From positions 1-25,425 of the forward strand of contig CABRIF010000023.1 in NCBI GenBank assembly GCA_902470925.1: 25,425 nucleotides of DNA, given 5' to 3'. The DNA is from an uncultured Collinsella sp. (GTDB lineage Bacteria; Actinomycetota; Coriobacteriia; Coriobacteriales; Coriobacteriaceae). Within the stretch, counting starts at the first letter, position 1. Every line of letters begins with the position of its first letter. The notes below the pieces were generated by a model. The model worked only from the letters and a program-made list of their open reading frames with translations, made no database searches and was not told where the DNA came from. The position numbers were made by a program, and so were the translations under genes. Of the stretch, positions 14,416 to 22,492 are shown one piece after another.

Positions 14416-14492
14416 TTGTTTTAGGGTACACTGAAGCAGACGACACGCAAAGGCCGTCGTTCGGTATTCGCAACGGTTCCGGAAGGGGCCCC

Positions 14493-17375
14493 ATGTCTGA
14501 TTCCTCTATCGTCATCAAGGGCGCACGCGAGCACAACCTTCGCGACATCGATGTCAGCATTCCGCGCGATCGGCTGGCGGTCATCACGGGGCTGTCCGGT
14601 TCGGGCAAGTCGAGCTTGGCGTTCGATACCATCTATGCCGAGGGGCAGCGCCGGTATGTCGAGAGCCTCTCGAGCTACGCGCGCCAGTTCCTGGGTCAGA
14701 TGGACAAGCCCGACCTCGATTCAATCGACGGGTTGTCGCCTGCGGTTTCGATCGACCAGAAGACCACGTCGAAAAACCCCCGGTCGACGGTGGGAACCGT
14801 TACCGAGATTTACGACTACCTGCGCTTGCTGTACGCGCGCATCGGTATACCGCACTGTCCCGAATGCGGCCGCGAGATCGAACGCCAGACCACCGACCAG
14901 GTGGCGGACAAGATTCTCGAGGCGGGCGAGGGGCGCCGCGCGTTCATGCTGGCACCGGTGGTTGTGGGGCGCAAGGGCGAGTTCACCAAGCTGCTGGACG
15001 ACCTGCGTGCCGAAGGGTTCTCGCGTGTGCGGATCGACGGGGAGGTGCGCGGTCTCGACGAGACGATCGAGCTCGATAAGAAGTTCAAGCACACGATCGA
15101 GGTCGTGGTGGACCGCATCGTTATCCGCGCCGATAGCCTGGGGCGCATTGCCGAGGCCGTGGAGCAGGCAACGAAGCTTGCGCACGGCAACGTGGCGGTG
15201 TACCTGCTTCCGCAGCGTGACGCTCCCGAGGGTGCCGAAGGCGACCTGCTTTCCTATTCTCTCGCCCTGGCCTGCCCCGAACACGGTCACTCCATCGACG
15301 ACCTGCAGCCGCGTGATTTCTCGTTCAACGCCCCCTACGGTGCCTGCCCCGAGTGCGACGGCCTGGGTTTCAAGAAGGTCGTCGATGCCGAAGCGCTGAT
15401 CGAGGATCCGAATCTCTCGATCGATGAAGGGGTGTTCGGCAGCTTTTTCGGCAAGTCGAACTACTATCCCCAGATCTTCCGGGCGCTGTGCAAGCATCTG
15501 AAGGTGGATTCGTCTACGCCGTGGAAGGACCTGCCCACACGCGTGCGGAAGGTGTTTTTGGACGGCCTGGGTGACAAGAAGATGCGGGTGGACTACCACA
15601 CCCAGGATGGGCGGGATACCCACTGGTTCACGAAGTATTCTGGCGTGCGCAACATCCTGTACGAGCGCTATATCGAAACGACAAATGAGAACACGAAGGC
15701 CAAGCTCGAACGCTATATTCGCGAGGAGCCATGCCGCACCTGCCATGGTGCGCGCCTGCGGCCGGAGATGCTGGCGGTGACGGTGGGCGGGCGCTCAATC
15801 TATGAGGTCTGCTGCATGAGCTGCCGAGAGTCCTTGGGCTTTTTCCAGGGGCTTGAGCTCACGGAACGCGAGGAGTTCATTGGGCGCGCCATCGTCAAGG
15901 AGGTGATCGAGCGCCTGCGGTTCCTGGTCGATGTGGGTCTGGACTACTTGACGCTCGACCGAGCCTCGGCAACGCTGTCCGGCGGTGAGGCGCAGCGCAT
16001 CCGCCTGGCCACGCAGATCGGCGCGGGCCTCATGGGTGTGCTTTACATCCTCGATGAGCCGTCGATCGGTTTACACCAGCGCGACAACGAGCGTCTGATC
16101 GCCACGCTTGAGCGCCTGCGTGACCTGGGGAACACGGTGATCGTGGTCGAGCATGACGAGGACACGATCCGGGCAGCCGACTACGTGGTGGACATGGGAC
16201 CCGGCGCGGGCGAGCACGGCGGCAAGGTCGTGTGCGCGGGCACTCCGGCCGAGATCATGGCGTGCTCCGATTCGCTGACGGGCGCGTATCTTACGGGCAA
16301 GCGCATGGTGAAGCTGCCCGCTGAGCGCCGGCAGCCCGGGCGCGGAGCGCTCAAGATCCGCGGTGCGTCCGCCAACAACCTGCACAACGTGAATGCCGAG
16401 ATCGAGTTCGGTACGCTGACGGTGGTGACGGGTGTTTCCGGCTCGGGCAAGAGCTCGCTGGTGACCGACACGATTGCACCCGCGCTCACCAACGCCGTGC
16501 ACCATTCGACGCGCCCGGTGGGTCCGTATAAATCGATCGAGGGTATCGAGGAGATCGACAAGGTCATCGACATCGACCAAAGCCCGATCGGACGAACCCC
16601 GCGCTCCAATCCTGCTACCTATATCGGCCTGTGGGATGACCTGCGCGCCCTGTTCGCCAGCGTGCCGGAGTCCAAGGCGCGCGGCTACTCGCCGGGCCGC
16701 TTCTCCTTCAACGTGCCGGGCGGTCGGTGCGAGGCATGCAAGGGTGACGGGCAGATCAAGATCGAGATGCACTTCCTGCCCGACATCTATGTGCCCTGCG
16801 AGGTGTGCGGCGGCAAGCGCTACAACCGTGAGACGCTTGAGGTCAGGTACCGCAACAAGACGATCGCCGACGTGCTCGACATGAGCGTGACCGAGGCGCT
16901 GGCGTTTTTCGGCAACATCCCGCAGATCAAGCGCAAGCTGCAGACGCTGTTCGATGTCGGCTTGGGGTATGTGCGCCTGGGGCAGCCGGCAACGACGTTG
17001 TCCGGCGGCGAGGCACAGCGCGTGAAGCTCGCCAAGGAGCTGCACCGCCGTCAAACGGGGAAGACCTTCTACATTCTCGACGAGCCCACCACCGGCTTGC
17101 ATTTCGAGGATGTGCGCCAGCTGCTCGACGTGCTGCAGCGCCTGGTGGATGCCGGTAACACGGTGCTGGTGATTGAGCACAACCTTGATGTGATCAAGGT
17201 GGCCGACCGCCTGATCGACCTTGGCCCCGAGGGTGGCAACGGCGGTGGCCGCATCGTGGTGTCGGGCACGCCCGAGAAGGTGGCCGCGTGTAAGAAGAGC
17301 TATACGGGGCGCTTCCTGGCGCCCTTGCTGAAGCGCGATCGAGCGCGCATGGCGCAGGCGGAGCAGCAGGCATAA
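14493..17375 (+). CDS. uvrA: excinuclease ABC subunit A
   Basis: The 960-residue DNA-damage recognition ATPase acts in nucleotide-excision repair with UvrB. Two ABC ATPase modules are seen: Walker A at 33-41 (GLSGSGKSS) and again near 649, and LSGGEAQR signatures near 493 and 835. The first zinc module has C261-x2-H264 and C285-x2-C288, with a His in place of a Cys, a variant seen in some Actinobacteria. The second keeps CEAC and CEVC (near 750 and 770). Length is normal (about 940-960). ATG 14493 is preferred to the upstream TTG at 14265 because GGAAGGGG (14481-14488) lies 4 nt away and the conserved start IVIKGAREHNL follows. Confidence 0.98.
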   Translation: MSDSSIVIKGAREHNLRDIDVSIPRDRLAVITGLSGSGKSSLAFDTIYAEGQRRYVESLSSYARQFLGQMDKPDLDSIDGLSPAVSIDQKTTSKNPRSTVGTVTEIYDYLRLLYARIGIPHCPECGREIERQTTDQVADKILEAGEGRRAFMLAPVVVGRKGEFTKLLDDLRAEGFSRVRIDGEVRGLDETIELDKKFKHTIEVVVDRIVIRADSLGRIAEAVEQATKLAHGNVAVYLLPQRDAPEGAEGDLLSYSLALACPEHGHSIDDLQPRDFSFNAPYGACPECDGLGFKKVVDAEALIEDPNLSIDEGVFGSFFGKSNYYPQIFRALCKHLKVDSSTPWKDLPTRVRKVFLDGLGDKKMRVDYHTQDGRDTHWFTKYSGVRNILYERYIETTNENTKAKLERYIREEPCRTCHGARLRPEMLAVTVGGRSIYEVCCMSCRESLGFFQGLELTEREEFIGRAIVKEVIERLRFLVDVGLDYLTLDRASATLSGGEAQRIRLATQIGAGLMGVLYILDEPSIGLHQRDNERLIATLERLRDLGNTVIVVEHDEDTIRAADYVVDMGPGAGEHGGKVVCAGTPAEIMACSDSLTGAYLTGKRMVKLPAERRQPGRGALKIRGASANNLHNVNAEIEFGTLTVVTGVSGSGKSSLVTDTIAPALTNAVHHSTRPVGPYKSIEGIEEIDKVIDIDQSPIGRTPRSNPATYIGLWDDLRALFASVPESKARGYSPGRFSFNVPGGRCEACKGDGQIKIEMHFLPDIYVPCEVCGGKRYNRETLEVRYRNKTIADVLDMSVTEALAFFGNIPQIKRKLQTLFDVGLGYVRLGQPATTLSGGEAQRVKLAKELHRRQTGKTFYILDEPTTGLHFEDVRQLLDVLQRLVDAGNTVLVIEHNLDVIKVADRLIDLGPEGGNGGGRIVVSGTPEKVAACKKSYTGRFLAPLLKRDRARMAQAEQQA

Positions 17376-17697
17376 GCTCGGTGCGTGCCGGTTCGGCGCG
17401 CGAAGCAGCGTGCGCGGATGGGCGTTGCGTGGGGATGGGCAGCGTGCCTCCCACGGCACGGTGGCCGTGCCGCCTGCCGACGGGGTACGGCCGGTCAGCA
17501 GATGCGGTCGGTCGGGTCTTGTGCCGATGGGGCACGACCGGTCGGCAGGCGTGACCGGTTGCGCCGTCTGCCGGTGGGACGCGACTGGTCGGCAGGTGTG
17601 GTCGGTTGTGTCGCCTGCGGGAAGCGCCTGTTCGTCGTTCGCGATGCGGACGACATGTGTGGGGGCAAGCTTCATATCGAAGAAGGGGAACGACGGT
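17376..17697. other. spacer with three 47-bp tandem repeats
   Basis: Between uvrA and ybaK there is no gene. Most of the spacer is the repeat array at 17477-17617. A ribosome site for ybaK (GAAGAAGGGG, 17679-17688) lies at its end. No terminator with a T-run is visible after uvrA. Confidence 0.6.
17477..17617. repeat. three imperfect 47-bp tandem repeats
   Basis: Units 17477-17523, 17524-17570 and 17571-17617 are exactly 47 bp each and align without gaps. They share CCG-x-GGGG, GGTCxGCAG and a closing T-x-TG/CTG. A partial, more worn copy (ending GTGCCGCCTG at 17476) precedes them. The two right copies are more alike than the first. No direct-repeat spacing pattern of CRISPR type is present. 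Confidence 0.75.
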
Positions 17698-18216
17698 ATG
17701 GCAAAAGCGGCGAAGGTGCAGAAAACCAACGCGATGCGCGAGCTCGATCGAGCGGGTGTCGCCTATTGCGTGCACACCTATGAGGACGACGGGGAGCACG
17801 CGCGCGGCCTGGGCGTCGCGATCTCTCAGCAGCTGGGGGAGGATCCGCGCCGCGGGTTCAAGACCCTGGTGGCGCTCGACCCATCCGGCTCTCCGGTGGT
17901 GTGCTGCGTGCCCGTTGCCGCGGAGATCGACTTCAAGGCGGCGGCTCGCGCGGTGGGGGTGAAGTCACTTGCCATGCTGCCCACCAAGGAGCTGACGGCG
18001 ACGACCGGCTATGTGCGCGGCGGCGTATCGCCCGTGGGGATGCGCAAGCGCTTCCCCGTGGTGATCGATGCATCGTGCATGGCATTCGACCGCATCTATA
18101 TTTCCGGTGGGCGCTGCGGGGTGCAGTTGGAGCTCGCTCCGCAAGATCTGATTGCCCAGACCAAAGCCATCGTGGCCCCCGTGGTCCACGCCCCGCAGGA
18201 TGGCTTGCAGGGCTGA
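17698..18216 (+). CDS. ybaK: Cys-tRNA(Pro) deacylase YbaK
   Basis: The 172-residue protein is of the YbaK/ProX editing family, which hydrolyses cysteine mischarged onto tRNA-Pro in trans. Family features include TNAMRELDRAGVAYCVHTYE (10-29), the FKTLVAL block (52-58), an internal Lys-rich segment with the conserved K (VKSLAMLPTKELTATTGYVR) and GGCSP-like GGVSPVGMRKRFP. ATG 17698 is chosen because GAAGAAGGGG (17679-17688) is 9 nt upstream and the family begins here; the in-frame longer reading runs into tandem repeats. The stop codon falls on the first base of an unrelated 15-bp repeat array, so the gene's 3' border may mark an expansion. Confidence 0.93.
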   Translation: MAKAAKVQKTNAMRELDRAGVAYCVHTYEDDGEHARGLGVAISQQLGEDPRRGFKTLVALDPSGSPVVCCVPVAAEIDFKAAARAVGVKSLAMLPTKELTATTGYVRGGVSPVGMRKRFPVVIDASCMAFDRIYISGGRCGVQLELAPQDLIAQTKAIVAPVVHAPQDGLQG

Positions 18217-18357
18217 TCGACGGCAGCCCAATCGACGATGGCGCGATCGATGGCAACGCGATCGAAGGGGGCGATCGGCAGTAGCGCTATTGACGGCGGC
18301 CCGATCGAGGGAGGCCCGATCGACGGTGGCGCTATTGATGGCAGCTCGATCGGATGA
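18216..18357. repeat. ten 15-bp tandem units (ATCGA-type)
   Basis: Units of consensus ATCGACGGxGGCxCG start at 18216, 18231, 18246, 18261, 18274, 18289, 18304, 18319, 18334 and 18349. The fourth is 13 bp and the last is partial. Read from 18216 the units would code for IDGxx pentapeptides, but the 13-bp unit breaks the frame and ybaK ends in another frame. The array starts exactly at the last base of the ybaK stop codon. Confidence 0.75.
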
Positions 18358-18697
18358 GCCCGTTTCAGCAGCGCAACTTGCGTTCGATTCGCCTTCGATG
18401 TGCGTTTGAATCGCGTTCGATTTGCGCGCGAGCCGCATGCGCGGAGTCGTGAAGCCCCATGGATGCAGGTGCGAACGGGGCGTATGCGGCGGGCGGTTCG
18501 CGTGCGGGCGCTGGGGCCCGGAGCGCTGCGGATCGTCGGGCGCGGGTGGTTCTTTCAGTGGGTCACCCAGTTGCAATCGATCTGCCTGCGGAAACGTAGC
18601 GGTTGTGAAAGCTATCTGCCGGATAGGCGTGATGGCTGGTCTGCCGGCTCCCGGGTTGTTATCCTTGTGGGGTCCGACGACGTAAGGAATTCTTGCT
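18217..18697. other. repeat-rich intergenic region before the NlpC/P60 gene
   Basis: This 481-bp region has no supported gene. It contains the 15-bp array, the 11-bp array (18380-18423), then a mostly GC-rich unstructured stretch. TGTTATCCT (18657-18665) is a possible extended -10 for the NlpC/P60 gene starting at 18698, giving a leader of about 30 nt. Confidence 0.55.
18380..18423. repeat. four 11-bp tandem units (GCGTTCGATTC type)
   Basis: Units GCGTTCGATTC, GCCTTCGATGT, GCGTTTGAATC and GCGTTCGATTT follow each other without gaps, each 11 bp, about one helical turn. The core TTCGATTC recalls a tRNA T-loop, but no tRNA stem structure surrounds it. Confidence 0.7.
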
Positions 18698-19948
18698 ATG
18701 AAATTCAAACGTACCAAGGTCGTTGTCACCACGTTTATGCTTTCGGCGGCGCTCGTTGCCGCCGGCATGCCTGCGGCAGCCTTTGCCGATGACACCGACG
18801 AGCTCCAGCAGCGCGTCAATGAGGCGTATGCAACGCTTCAGTCTTACACCACTGAGCTCGAGCAGGCTAATGCCGAGCTCGAGACGGTGAAGCAGAACCT
18901 CTCCGACGTGCAGGAGCAGATCACCCAAACCCAATCGGATATCGATACGAAGAAGGCCGAGGTCGCCGACGGGCAGAAGGTCATCTCCGATCGCTTGTCC
19001 ACCACCTACAAGCAGGGCAATGCGAACCTGCTGACCATGGTCCTCGGCGCCTCGAGCTTCGATGACCTGTTCTCGCGCGTGTTCTACGCTAACAAGGTCG
19101 CCGATGCCGACGCGGCCGTTGTTGAGCAGGTCAAGGCCGACGTCGAGGAGCTCAAGAAGAAGGAAGCGGAGCTTGCCGAGCAGGAGGCACAGCAAAAGCA
19201 GCTCGTGTCCGATCAGGAGACCAAGACCGCCGAGGTGAGCTCGAAGCTCAATCAGCAGCAGAGCTACTACAACGGTCTCGACACGCAGCTCAAGGAGCAG
19301 CTTGCCCAGGAGGCGGCGCGCAAGGCCGCTGAGGAGGCGGCCCGCCAGCAGGCCGAGCAGGAGGCCAAGGAGCAGCAGAACTCCAACAGCGGAACCTCGA
19401 ACAGCGGCAACTCGAGCAACAACGGTTCGAACAGCAATGGCGGTTCCAACAATAACGGCGGGAACAACAGCTCCAACAACAACGGTGGTTCCAACAATAA
19501 CGGTGGGAACAACAACTCCAACAACAACACCAACAAGCCGAGCGATAACGGAAACACCGATTCCGGCAACGCACCCTCCAGCGTGGTCTCCGTGGCGCTC
19601 GCACAGGTCGGCAAGCCCTATGTGTGGGGGGCGGGCGGCCCCAGCTCGTTCGACTGCTCGGGACTGACCTCGTATTCCTACGCACAGGTTGGCTACTCGA
19701 TCCCGCATCAGTCCCAGCAGCAGTACAACTTGGTTAAGAGCAAGGGCCATCTGGTGTACAACATCAGCAGCCTGAAGGCGGGCGACCTGGTGTTCTGGGG
19801 AACCGGCGGTTCCGGCAGTAGGATCTACCACGTGGGCATCTACATCGGCAACGGCCAGTATGTGCACGCCTCCATGCCCGGCGTGGGTGTGGTCACGGCG
19901 ACCCTCTACACGGGCGGCAACTACGTGGGCGGAGGCTCGCCGGTGTAG
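18698..19948 (+). CDS. secreted NlpC/P60 peptidoglycan hydrolase with coiled-coil domain
   Basis: This 416-residue wall hydrolase resembles RipA/CwlO-type D,L-endopeptidases. A signal peptide (1-30, AxA cut at AFA/DD) leads to an extended coiled coil (about 32-225), then a low-complexity Asn/Gly/Ser linker (about 228-292), and a C-terminal NlpC/P60 domain (about 293-416). The catalytic Cys320 (DCSGLTSY), His378 (YHVGIYIG) and His390 are visible. The coiled coil probably autoinhibits or docks to the divisome, as in related enzymes. AAGGAA lies about 9 nt before ATG 18698. It ends in a strong terminator. The same start-to-stop layout is common in Coriobacteriia. The flippase gene follows 90 bp later. 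Confidence 0.93.
   Translation: MKFKRTKVVVTTFMLSAALVAAGMPAAAFADDTDELQQRVNEAYATLQSYTTELEQANAELETVKQNLSDVQEQITQTQSDIDTKKAEVADGQKVISDRLSTTYKQGNANLLTMVLGASSFDDLFSRVFYANKVADADAAVVEQVKADVEELKKKEAELAEQEAQQKQLVSDQETKTAEVSSKLNQQQSYYNGLDTQLKEQLAQEAARKAAEEAARQQAEQEAKEQQNSNSGTSNSGNSSNNGSNSNGGSNNNGGNNSSNNNGGSNNNGGNNNSNNNTNKPSDNGNTDSGNAPSSVVSVALAQVGKPYVWGAGGPSSFDCSGLTSYSYAQVGYSIPHQSQQQYNLVKSKGHLVYNISSLKAGDLVFWGTGGSGSRIYHVGIYIGNGQYVHASMPGVGVVTATLYTGGNYVGGGSPV
19436..19525 (+). repeat. two 45-bp repeats in the NlpC/P60 linker
   Basis: Within the coding sequence, residues 247-261 and 262-276 are near-identical 15-residue blocks (NGGSNNNGGNNSSNN and NGGSNNNGGNNNSNN), mirrored at DNA level. Such linkers vary in length by slippage and give the catalytic domain reach across the wall. 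Confidence 0.85.
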
Positions 19949-19980
19949 TCGGCGGCCCGTTCGAAATCGAAGCGTACGCG

Positions 19981-20009
19981 AAGCCCCCGGCATGGCCCGG
20001 GGGCTTTTT
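19981..20009 (+). terminator. intrinsic terminator of the NlpC/P60 gene
   Basis: AAGCCCCCGG (19981-19990) and CCGGGGGCTT (19997-20006) form a 10-bp stem with a 6-nt loop, followed by a run that gives TTTTT (20005-20009). This is a textbook terminator and the best one in the window. Confidence 0.95.
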
Positions 20010-20038
20010 AAAACTCTTGAAACGGGGAGCTTGAATCG

Positions 20039-22315
20039 ATGAGCGAGGACACGCGACCGCGCGGTGCGCATTTTGCCCCGGCTGGCTCGAAGGAGCGCGG
20101 AGGCGCCGTTGCAGATTCGGAAGGCAGCGGAGCGCTCGGGCGCCATCGGGGCGCTCCTGCAGTCGCGTCCGCTGTGCCGGCAGATGCCCATGACGGGGAG
20201 ACGGGCCTGTTTCCGCGCCTTGAGGACGATGTCGTCGATTACGGCTACCGCGGGGCCTCGGGGCGCTCCGGCGGTGCTGCACCCGCCGCCGGGACCGCGC
20301 CTGCCGTCGGCGCCGGCGCGGCCACGCGCGCGACGGCCCATATGTCGGTGTCGGAGGAGGAGCGCCCTCAATCTGCCATGTCCGCTGCGGCCCATATGGC
20401 AGCGCCGGAGGTGAGCCGCCCGCGGCCCGATGAGACCGCGGTGTTCATCGCGCTCGCCGAGGCGTCACGCATCGAGTCGGCGGCGGCCACGGCGCGTCCC
20501 GACGAGACGGCACAGTACATCGGTTTGGCAACGCCGCAGGTGCAGAGCCTGGAGCGGGGCATGCGGCCCGATGCGCCGCTGCCCGCAGCGTCGATGCATG
20601 CAGCGGGCGCGCGGGTGGCTGATGGCCATGCGGCGCGCGTCGGCACCGCTGCCCCTGCGGCTGCACAGGCGCCTGCCCCCGCTACGCAAGCAGCGGAGGT
20701 CGAGGAGACCGAGGAGGAGGTCGAGCAGCTGGCCGCGCGCAAGGCAAACGGCGCGTCCCTGCTCGTGCTCATTAGCCGCATTACCGGGTTCGGTCGCACG
20801 ATGGCGCAGGCCAATGCGCTCTCGGGGGCCCTCATGGCGGTTGCGAGCTGTTATACGGTTGCCTCGACGTTGCCGAACTTCCTTTACGAGCTTGTGGTGG
20901 GCGGCATGCTCATCACCTCGTTTTTGCCGGTGTACCTGGCGGTGCGTAAGCGGGCCGGGGCCCAGGGCGCAGCCGCCTACGCTTCCAACCTGCTTTCCCT
21001 CGTGCTGATCGTCATGGGTGTGCTGTCCGTCCTGTGCTTCGCCTTCGCGGTCCCGCTCGTGTGGACCCAGTCGGCGGGCGCCAGCGCGGACTTCGATTTC
21101 GACCTCGCGGTCTGGTTCTTCCGGTTCTTCGCCTTCGAGGTCGTGCTCTACGGCGCCTCCTCCATCATCTCCGGCGTGCTCAATGCCGAGCGCGACTACG
21201 TGTGGAGCAACGCCGCCCCTATCGTGAACAACATCATTACGATCGCGTCGTTCAGCATCTATGCGTTCATGGTGAAGCGGGGCATCATGGGTTGGGAGCA
21301 GGCGCTGATCATCTTGGCGGTCGGCAATCCGCTCGGCGTGGCCTCGCAGGTGCTCATCCAGGTGCCCGCTCTGCGCCGCCATGGCGTGCGGCTGCGGTTC
21401 AGGGTGGATATCCACGACCCGGCCATCAAGGAGACCCTGGCGATCGGTCTGCCGACGCTGCTGGTCACGTTTGCGTCGTTCCCCACGAACGCCGTCCAGT
21501 CATCCTGCGCGCTGCAGGTGACCGCCAATGGCGCGGCGATCGCCTATTATTCGCGCGTCTGGTACGTGCTGCCGTTCTCGATCCTGGCGATCCCCATCTC
21601 CACCACGATGTTCACCGAGCTGTCGAATTTCCGCGTCGCGGGCCGCATGGACGCCTATCGCCGGACGGTTGCCTCGGGTATCCGCAAGATCTCGTTCACG
21701 ATGATTCCCTGCGTGCTGCTGCTGGCGATTTTCGCCCCGCAGCTCATCGCGATTATCGGTGGCTTCGATGCATCCGACGCCGCGCTCACGGCCACCTACC
21801 TGCAGGTGCAGGCGATTGCGCTGCCCTTCTACGGCATCTCGACCTATCTGCAGAAGGTGTGCTCCTCGCTCATGCGCATGAAGTTCTACGCGATCGCCAC
21901 CTGCGTGGCGGCGGCGGTCCAGGTGGTGTTCTGCATCGTGCTGACGCCGGTGTACGGTCTGTACGTGGTGCCGGCGAGCTCGACGTTTTTCTTCATCGCC
22001 GTCGATGTGGTGACCATCTGGCACATCCGGCGCGAGATCGGTTCGTTCGGCATGGGGTCCGTGGTGCGCTCCAGCCTGCACGCGCTGGTGTTCGGGGTGA
22101 TTGGCGCGGCGGCGGGCTGGCTGATCCTGCACGGTCTGACCGCAGCGCTCGGCCCGGCGAGCGGCATGCTGCGCAACCTGCTCTACACCGCGGCCGCCGG
22201 TATCCCGGCGTTGCTCGTGGCGTTCGGCGGCGCGTATGCGGCACATGTGTCGGAGGCGCCGTTTTTCGATGCGCTGTTCGGTCGCGTCGGGCGGATGCTG
22301 CATCGCGCGCGATAG
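20039..22315 (+). CDS. murJ: MurJ/MviN-family lipid flippase with long disordered N-terminal tail
   Basis: The 758-residue protein has a C-terminal integral domain (about 237-750) with about 14 hydrophobic helices of the MOP superfamily, including the MurJ-like block near its start (SRITGFGRTMAQANALSG, 246-263). MurJ proteins flip lipid II; a Wzx-type polysaccharide role is less likely. The first ~235 residues are Ala/Pro/Gly-rich, disordered and acidic at the end, and hold repeats RPDETAVFIALA (129-140) and RPDETAQYIGLA (153-164) plus a worn GETGLF (53-58). ATG 20039 has GGGGAG 11 nt ahead. Its own promoter is not evident because a terminator ends 30 bp earlier. It is convergent with the ligase gene. 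Confidence 0.9.
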   Translation: MSEDTRPRGAHFAPAGSKERGGAVADSEGSGALGRHRGAPAVASAVPADAHDGETGLFPRLEDDVVDYGYRGASGRSGGAAPAAGTAPAVGAGAATRATAHMSVSEEERPQSAMSAAAHMAAPEVSRPRPDETAVFIALAEASRIESAAATARPDETAQYIGLATPQVQSLERGMRPDAPLPAASMHAAGARVADGHAARVGTAAPAAAQAPAPATQAAEVEETEEEVEQLAARKANGASLLVLISRITGFGRTMAQANALSGALMAVASCYTVASTLPNFLYELVVGGMLITSFLPVYLAVRKRAGAQGAAAYASNLLSLVLIVMGVLSVLCFAFAVPLVWTQSAGASADFDFDLAVWFFRFFAFEVVLYGASSIISGVLNAERDYVWSNAAPIVNNIITIASFSIYAFMVKRGIMGWEQALIILAVGNPLGVASQVLIQVPALRRHGVRLRFRVDIHDPAIKETLAIGLPTLLVTFASFPTNAVQSSCALQVTANGAAIAYYSRVWYVLPFSILAIPISTTMFTELSNFRVAGRMDAYRRTVASGIRKISFTMIPCVLLLAIFAPQLIAIIGGFDASDAALTATYLQVQAIALPFYGISTYLQKVCSSLMRMKFYAIATCVAAAVQVVFCIVLTPVYGLYVVPASSTFFFIAVDVVTIWHIRREIGSFGMGSVVRSSLHALVFGVIGAAAGWLILHGLTAALGPASGMLRNLLYTAAAGIPALLVAFGGAYAAHVSEAPFFDALFGRVGRMLHRAR

Positions 22316-22492
22316 CGGCAAGCTGAGCTGCGCGGGAGGTCGCGCGGTGCGGCTGCCCGCGCGCCGGTTGTCCCATGCGGGCAGCTGCGGCGGCGATGCG
22401 CCCCGTGCCGACGCCCGTTCACGGCGGTTGCCGGCACGGGCGGCTGCGCCGGGCATCCCATTGCAGATGGGTGCCTCGGCGCGCCTGCAACG
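22316..22492. terminator. hairpin region between convergent flippase and ligase genes
   Basis: GCGCCG (22446-22451) and CGGCGC (22477-22482) close an outer stem, with an inner near-perfect pair GCATCCCAT / ATGGGTGC around TTGCAG. It is placed between two converging stop codons and can terminate both transcripts, but it lacks a T-run. Confidence 0.55.

Larger units (their letters stand above)
14216..14492. promoter_or_regulatory. divergent mrp / uvrA promoter region
   Basis: The 277-bp interval holds the uvrA promoter elements (two LexA-box-like sites and two -10 boxes, TACAAT 14317-14322 and TACACT 14427-14432). It also has a small inverted repeat TTGT-TCGATG-ACAA at 14325-14338. No clear promoter for the leftward mrp gene is seen. 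An in-frame reading of uvrA extends back to 14265 but is not the likely start. Confidence 0.6.

Noticed and set aside
17477..17617. CRISPR array
   Set aside because: The repeats are gapless tandem copies without spacers, diverged from each other, and no cas genes are nearby.
16071..17729. Long leftward ORF opposite uvrA
   Set aside because: uvrA is unambiguous on the other strand; the antisense reading is His/Arg/Leu-rich and has no recognisable domain.
18380..18423. tRNA gene suggested by repeated GTTCGATTC-like T-loop words
   Set aside because: No acceptor, D or anticodon stems can be formed; the words are part of an 11-bp tandem repeat.
18430..18697. c-di-AMP (ydaO) riboswitch before the wall hydrolase gene
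   Set aside because: Such switches often precede NlpC/P60 genes in Actinobacteria, but the expected conserved blocks are not seen here.
18659..20395. 578-codon leftward ORF opposite the NlpC/P60 gene
   Set aside because: The plus strand has a signal peptide, catalytic triad and terminator; the antisense Leu-rich part mirrors the coiled coil and Asn linker.
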